A stretch of DNA of 64,000 bases, taken from contig CAVQCN010000003.1 in NCBI GenBank assembly GCA_963711035.1, positions 1 to 64,000 of the forward strand, read 5' to 3'. The notes beneath the pieces are model-generated. The model worked only from the letters and a program-made list of their open reading frames with translations, was not told where the DNA came from and did not search any database. The stretch comes from WHTK01 sp963711035. GTDB lineage: Bacteria; Chloroflexota; Dehalococcoidia; DSTF01; WHTK01. Made by a program: the position numbers and the translations under genes. Of this stretch, positions 61,410-64,000 are shown in pieces (position 1 is the first letter of the stretch; each line of letters begins with the position of its first letter).

Positions 61410-61518
61410 CCATTTGGCAAGGCGGCGAACTGCGCGAGAGGTTCTCGCTCACAGAGCCGCTTGAGAGAGACCGTCCGCCAACCGTCTGTTAGACCGATAG
61501 ACCGCTGCGGAGAGCACC

Positions 61519-62343
61519 ATGGCCCAACAAGCGGCCGGAACGGAGACGTCCGGGCCGAACTGCCGCCGCCTCGCGCTGCTGCTGGAGTATGACGGCGGGC
61601 GCTACGCGGGCTCTCAGCTGCAGCGGAACGCCCTCACGGTTCAGGCCGTACTGGAGGAAGCCATCGTTCGCGCCACCGAAACGCCGGCCCGCGTGGCTTT
61701 TGCCGGCCGCACCGACGCCGGCGTGCATGCCCGAGGACAGGTTGCGTCCTTCGTAACGCCGAGCCGACTGGAGCCGGCCGTCATGTGCCGCGCCCTCAAC
61801 GCCTGGCTGCCGGAGGACGTAGCCGTGCTGGCTGTGAGCGAGGTGGGCGACGACTTCGATCCGCGCCGCCACGCCCGCCGTCGCCACTATCGCTATCTCA
61901 TCCACACCGGCGCGTCACGGCCGGCGCTGGCGCGCTCCCGCGTCTGGCACGTTGGCGCGGAGCTGGACGTCGAGGCGATGGCGAAGGCTGGAGCGCTGCT
62001 GGTGGGCGAGCATGACTTCGCAGCCTTCGCGGGGCCGATGGAGCGCCAGGACGCCAGCACGGTGCGTCGGCTCCACGCGTTCGACGTGAGCCGTCGCGGC
62101 GCCGTCGTTGTCGTCGATGCCGTGGCGAACGCCTTCCTGCCCCACCAGGTGCGGCGCATGGTTGGCTCGCTGGTGGACGTGGGCAAGGGCAAGCTGACGC
62201 CGGCCGAATACGCTGCGCAGCTCGATGGCCCGCCATCGAGCGCGGGCCCGGCGGCGCCGGCGCAGGGGCTCTATCTGATGCACGTGGAGTACGCGGTGCC
62301 GCTCTTTGACGAGGCACTGGATTGGCAATCGGGAGTCTGTTAG
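61519..62343 (+). CDS. truA: tRNA pseudouridine(38-40) synthase
   Basis: A 274-residue TruA. Catalytic Asp in FAGRTDAGVHARGQVAS near residue 74. Also LEYDGGRYAGSQLQ, the HEYDFAAFAG-type loop (HDFAAFAGP) and FLPHQVRRMVGSLVDVGKGK. It sits between rplQ and rplM-rpsI, a common arrangement. GGAGAGCACC precedes the ATG. The 109-nt spacer before it shows no clear terminator. Confidence 0.96.
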   Translation: MAQQAAGTETSGPNCRRLALLLEYDGGRYAGSQLQRNALTVQAVLEEAIVRATETPARVAFAGRTDAGVHARGQVASFVTPSRLEPAVMCRALNAWLPEDVAVLAVSEVGDDFDPRRHARRRHYRYLIHTGASRPALARSRVWHVGAELDVEAMAKAGALLVGEHDFAAFAGPMERQDASTVRRLHAFDVSRRGAVVVVDAVANAFLPHQVRRMVGSLVDVGKGKLTPAEYAAQLDGPPSSAGPAAPAQGLYLMHVEYAVPLFDEALDWQSGVC

Positions 62344-62346
62344 GAT
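62341..62346 (+). promoter_or_regulatory. -10 box for rplM-rpsI
   Basis: TAGGAT begins in the last codon of truA and leaves 9 nt to the GTG start at 62356, with no SD. It implies a leaderless rplM-rpsI transcript in addition to read-through. Confidence 0.5.
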
Positions 62347-62355
62347 AAAACTCTT

Positions 62356-62811
62356 GTGAAAACGTACACGCTCAAGGCTAAAGACATCGACAAGCGCTGG
62401 CGCGTCTTCGACGCCGAGGGGCAGCCTCTCGGCCGTCTGGCGACGCAGATCGCCGACGCACTGCGCGGCAAAGACAAGCCGACCTTCTCGCCACACCTCG
62501 ACATGGGCGACTTCGTCATCGTCACCAACGCCGAGAAGGTGAAGCTCAGTGGCCAGAAGCTGATCCAGAAGGTCTACCGGCATCACACCGGCTACCTGGG
62601 CGGCCTCAAAGAGGTTCGCGTCGACGAGCAGCTGCGCCGCCATCCGGACCGCGTTATCCGCGCCGCCGTCTGGGGGATGATACCGAAGGGCAGGCTGGGC
62701 CGGCAGCAGATCCGTCACTTGAAGGTCTACAGTGGCCCGGACCACCCGCACCAGGCGCAGGTCAACGCCGGTATGGGCAAAGGCCACAAAGAGGAGGCAA
62801 CGACCAGTTGA
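62356..62811 (+). CDS. rplM: 50S ribosomal protein L13
   Basis: 151 residues. KTYTLKAKDIDKRWRVFDAE, LGRLATQIADALRGKDKPTF and MIPKGRLGRQQIRHLKVY are diagnostic. GTG start without SD. It overlaps rpsI by 4 nt. Confidence 0.97.
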   Translation: MKTYTLKAKDIDKRWRVFDAEGQPLGRLATQIADALRGKDKPTFSPHLDMGDFVIVTNAEKVKLSGQKLIQKVYRHHTGYLGGLKEVRVDEQLRRHPDRVIRAAVWGMIPKGRLGRQQIRHLKVYSGPDHPHQAQVNAGMGKGHKEEATTS

Positions 62812-63203
62812 CGACTCAGCAGTATTTCGCCGGGACGGGCCGCCGCAAGACTGCGGTCGCGCGCGTCCGTCTTTACCCCGGCGCCCAGGAAGTAATCGTG
62901 AACGGGCGTCAGCTTGACGACGCGCTGCCGCGCATCGGCCTGCAGGAAATCGCCATGCAGCCCCTGGTCGCCGCCGGCCAGCAGGGCAAGTTCGGCGTGC
63001 AGGTCAAGGTCGCCGGTGGAGGCGTCACGGGTTGGGCCGGCGCCATCTCCCACGGCATCGCTCGCGCCCTCGTGGAGTTCGACGAGACGCTGAAGCCGCA
63101 GCTGCGGCGCTACGGCCTCATGACGCGCGACCCGCGCATGAAAGAGCGCAAGAAGTACGGCCTCAAGCGTGCCCGCAAGGCCGCGCAGTACACGAAGCGC
63201 TAG
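62808..63203 (+). CDS. rpsI: 30S ribosomal protein S9
   Basis: 131 residues. YFAGTGRRKTAVARVRLYPG, GGGVTGWAGAISHGIARALV and the P-site tail GLKRARKAAQYTKR. TTG start overlapping the rplM stop, with GGAGG upstream. Confidence 0.97.
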   Translation: MTTQQYFAGTGRRKTAVARVRLYPGAQEVIVNGRQLDDALPRIGLQEIAMQPLVAAGQQGKFGVQVKVAGGGVTGWAGAISHGIARALVEFDETLKPQLRRYGLMTRDPRMKERKKYGLKRARKAAQYTKR

Positions 63204-63204
63204 A

Positions 63205-63236
63205 GAGCCGTCAGCAAAGAGCCTTCAGCTTTCAGC
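63205..63236. repeat. Second copy of the CAGC-rich repeat motif
   Basis: GAGCCGTCAGC, then CTTCAGCTTTCAGCCGAT, matches the inverse of the right arm at 28306-28339. It lies directly after rpsI. Confidence 0.4.
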
Positions 63237-63244
63237 CGATCAAG

Positions 63245-63279
63245 GAAGCCGCCCGCTAAACGACGGGCGGTCTTCGTTT
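63245..63279 (+). terminator. Terminator of the ribosomal cluster
   Basis: GAAGCCGCCCG (63245-63255) pairs with CGGGCGGTCTTC (63264-63275) with an 8-nt loop; TCTTCGTTT follows. It sits between rpsI and the convergent PGI/PMI gene. Confidence 0.82.
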
Positions 63280-63292
63280 CGGTGTCAGGTGG

Positions 63293-64000
63293 TTAGAGCT
63301 GCGAGAGGCGGTTCTTGAGCCAGTCGATATTGTCGATGGCCATGGGCCTGACGCCGGTGAGCATCGCCAGGTAATAGCTGACGAAGTTGGCGTAGAGCGT
63401 GCCGTTGAGCATCGCCTCCAGCGCTTCTCCGTGGCCAAGGTCCAGGCGCTCATAGTCGATGCCTCGATGCTCGAAGAGCTCGGCCGTGACGTGGTTACGC
63501 CGCTTCAGCGTGTCCGACAAGCCACTGTGCTCCAGGATGACCGCGTAGATTTCGCTGGAGATGTGTGAGGGCATGCTGAGGCCGACTGCGGTGTTGTGAT
63601 GCAGCTCCGGCACCTCGTCGTAGATGGCCCATGCTTCCGGGTTCTCATTGATCTGGCTCTTCCAGCGCCGCGCCACGGGAAAGAGATAACCTGCGCCAAC
63701 GATGTAGGGCAGGCGGCCATCCAGGCGCCTAGCCAGCTGCTTCGCGGGGTTGGCCTTCTCCGGCACGTCGCCGTCCAGAGAACGGCGCAGGCGGTTCATG
63801 CTCGCGATAGCGGCGTCAACCTCCGCGGGATCGATTGGCATCGCTCCGACGGCGTGCAGCAGGGCCAGGAGCCGTAGGAGCTGGTGTCCGATGGCGGCGC
63901 GTGGCTCCGGCGGATAGTCGTAGGTAAGGACGGGAAGGTTGCACTCGGTCGAAAGCTCTTTGAGCCGCCCGCCGGTCGTGATCGCGACCGTCCGGGCGCC
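63293..64000 (-). CDS. Bifunctional phosphoglucose/phosphomannose isomerase, partial
   Basis: The C-terminal 235 residues; the 5' part is beyond the window. The visible SIS-domain sequence begins with ARTVAITTGGRLKELSTECN and LPVLTYDYPPEPRAAIGH, the turn and second-domain hallmarks of the archaeal-type PGI/PMI family. NENPEAWAIYDEVPELHHNT carries the catalytic Glu and His region, and the end FVSYYLAMLTGVRPMAIDNI, then DWLKNRL, is also typical. It interconverts glucose-6-P or mannose-6-P with fructose-6-P, the GlmS substrate. Confidence 0.9.
   Translation of the reverse strand, partial: GARTVAITTGGRLKELSTECNLPVLTYDYPPEPRAAIGHQLLRLLALLHAVGAMPIDPAEVDAAIASMNRLRRSLDGDVPEKANPAKQLARRLDGRLPYIVGAGYLFPVARRWKSQINENPEAWAIYDEVPELHHNTAVGLSMPSHISSEIYAVILEHSGLSDTLKRRNHVTAELFEHRGIDYERLDLGHGEALEAMLNGTLYANFVSYYLAMLTGVRPMAIDNIDWLKNRLSQL

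Overview
The window is a GC-rich bacterial chromosome segment, densely coding on both strands, with no insertion sequence, prophage, integrase or CRISPR array. Gene content and style suggest a member of the Chloroflexota, possibly the Dehalococcoidia. The grounds are a str-S10-spc-alpha ribosomal cluster continuing into truA-rplM-rpsI, a zinc-ribbon S14, an insertion in S12, an archaeal-type phosphoglucose/phosphomannose isomerase, and many genes whose -10 box lies 6-12 nt before the start codon. The phylum is an inference; no 16S rRNA gene is present.

Layout. 1-3.1 kb: tRNA-Gly(GCC) with its terminator, divergent from pyruvate phosphate dikinase. 3.1-4.1 kb: an MntA/HepT toxin-antitoxin pair and a small membrane protein. 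4.6-14.2 kb: mostly housekeeping genes (kinase-like protein, MFS transporter, HpcH aldolase with Ldh_2 dehydrogenase, rRNA methyltransferase, xseB, PHP protein, purN, Usp, thioredoxin-like protein). Intergenic spaces here hold copies of a ~110 bp inverted-repeat family that starts GTCATTC and ends GAATGAC or AATGAC. 14.3-19.7 kb: site-2 protease, zinc-ribbon protein, anchored surface protein, then cmk-plsC-ispH. 19.7-28.1 kb: glmS with a glmS ribozyme in its leader, a compact orphan hairpin transcription unit, xseA, and otsB-otsA behind a cyclic-di-AMP (ydaO-type) riboswitch. 28.4-42.5 kb: pcrA/uvrD helicase, mazG, small stress and regulatory genes, a cupin, a hydrolase, an FGE-like gene, a cobalamin-riboswitch-controlled BtuCD-type transporter, an MFS exporter, a DUF255 thioredoxin-domain protein and a lipoprotein. 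42.6-63.3 kb: the large ribosomal protein/translation cluster with secY, adk, map, infA and rpoA, driven by a strong TTGACA/TAGCAT promoter and a structured leader. 63.3-64 kb: the C-terminal part of a bifunctional PGI/PMI, running off the window.

Three RNA elements match well-known classes: the glmS ribozyme, a c-di-AMP riboswitch and a cobalamin riboswitch. Each sits before genes that fit its ligand (glucosamine-6-P synthesis, trehalose osmolyte synthesis, corrinoid uptake). The c-di-AMP/otsBA arrangement links trehalose synthesis to a turgor second messenger.

The most novel-looking items are the ~91 nt orphan hairpin RNA unit between glmS and xseA (minus strand, own extended -10 and U-tract), the dispersed GTCATTC element, the candidate str-operon leader switch, and the broad use of leaderless promoters. 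Four genes (FGE-like, MFS, lipoprotein and the essential rplE) need one single-base correction each to restore a full-length product. Because one is essential, sequence or assembly error is the simplest explanation for at least some.
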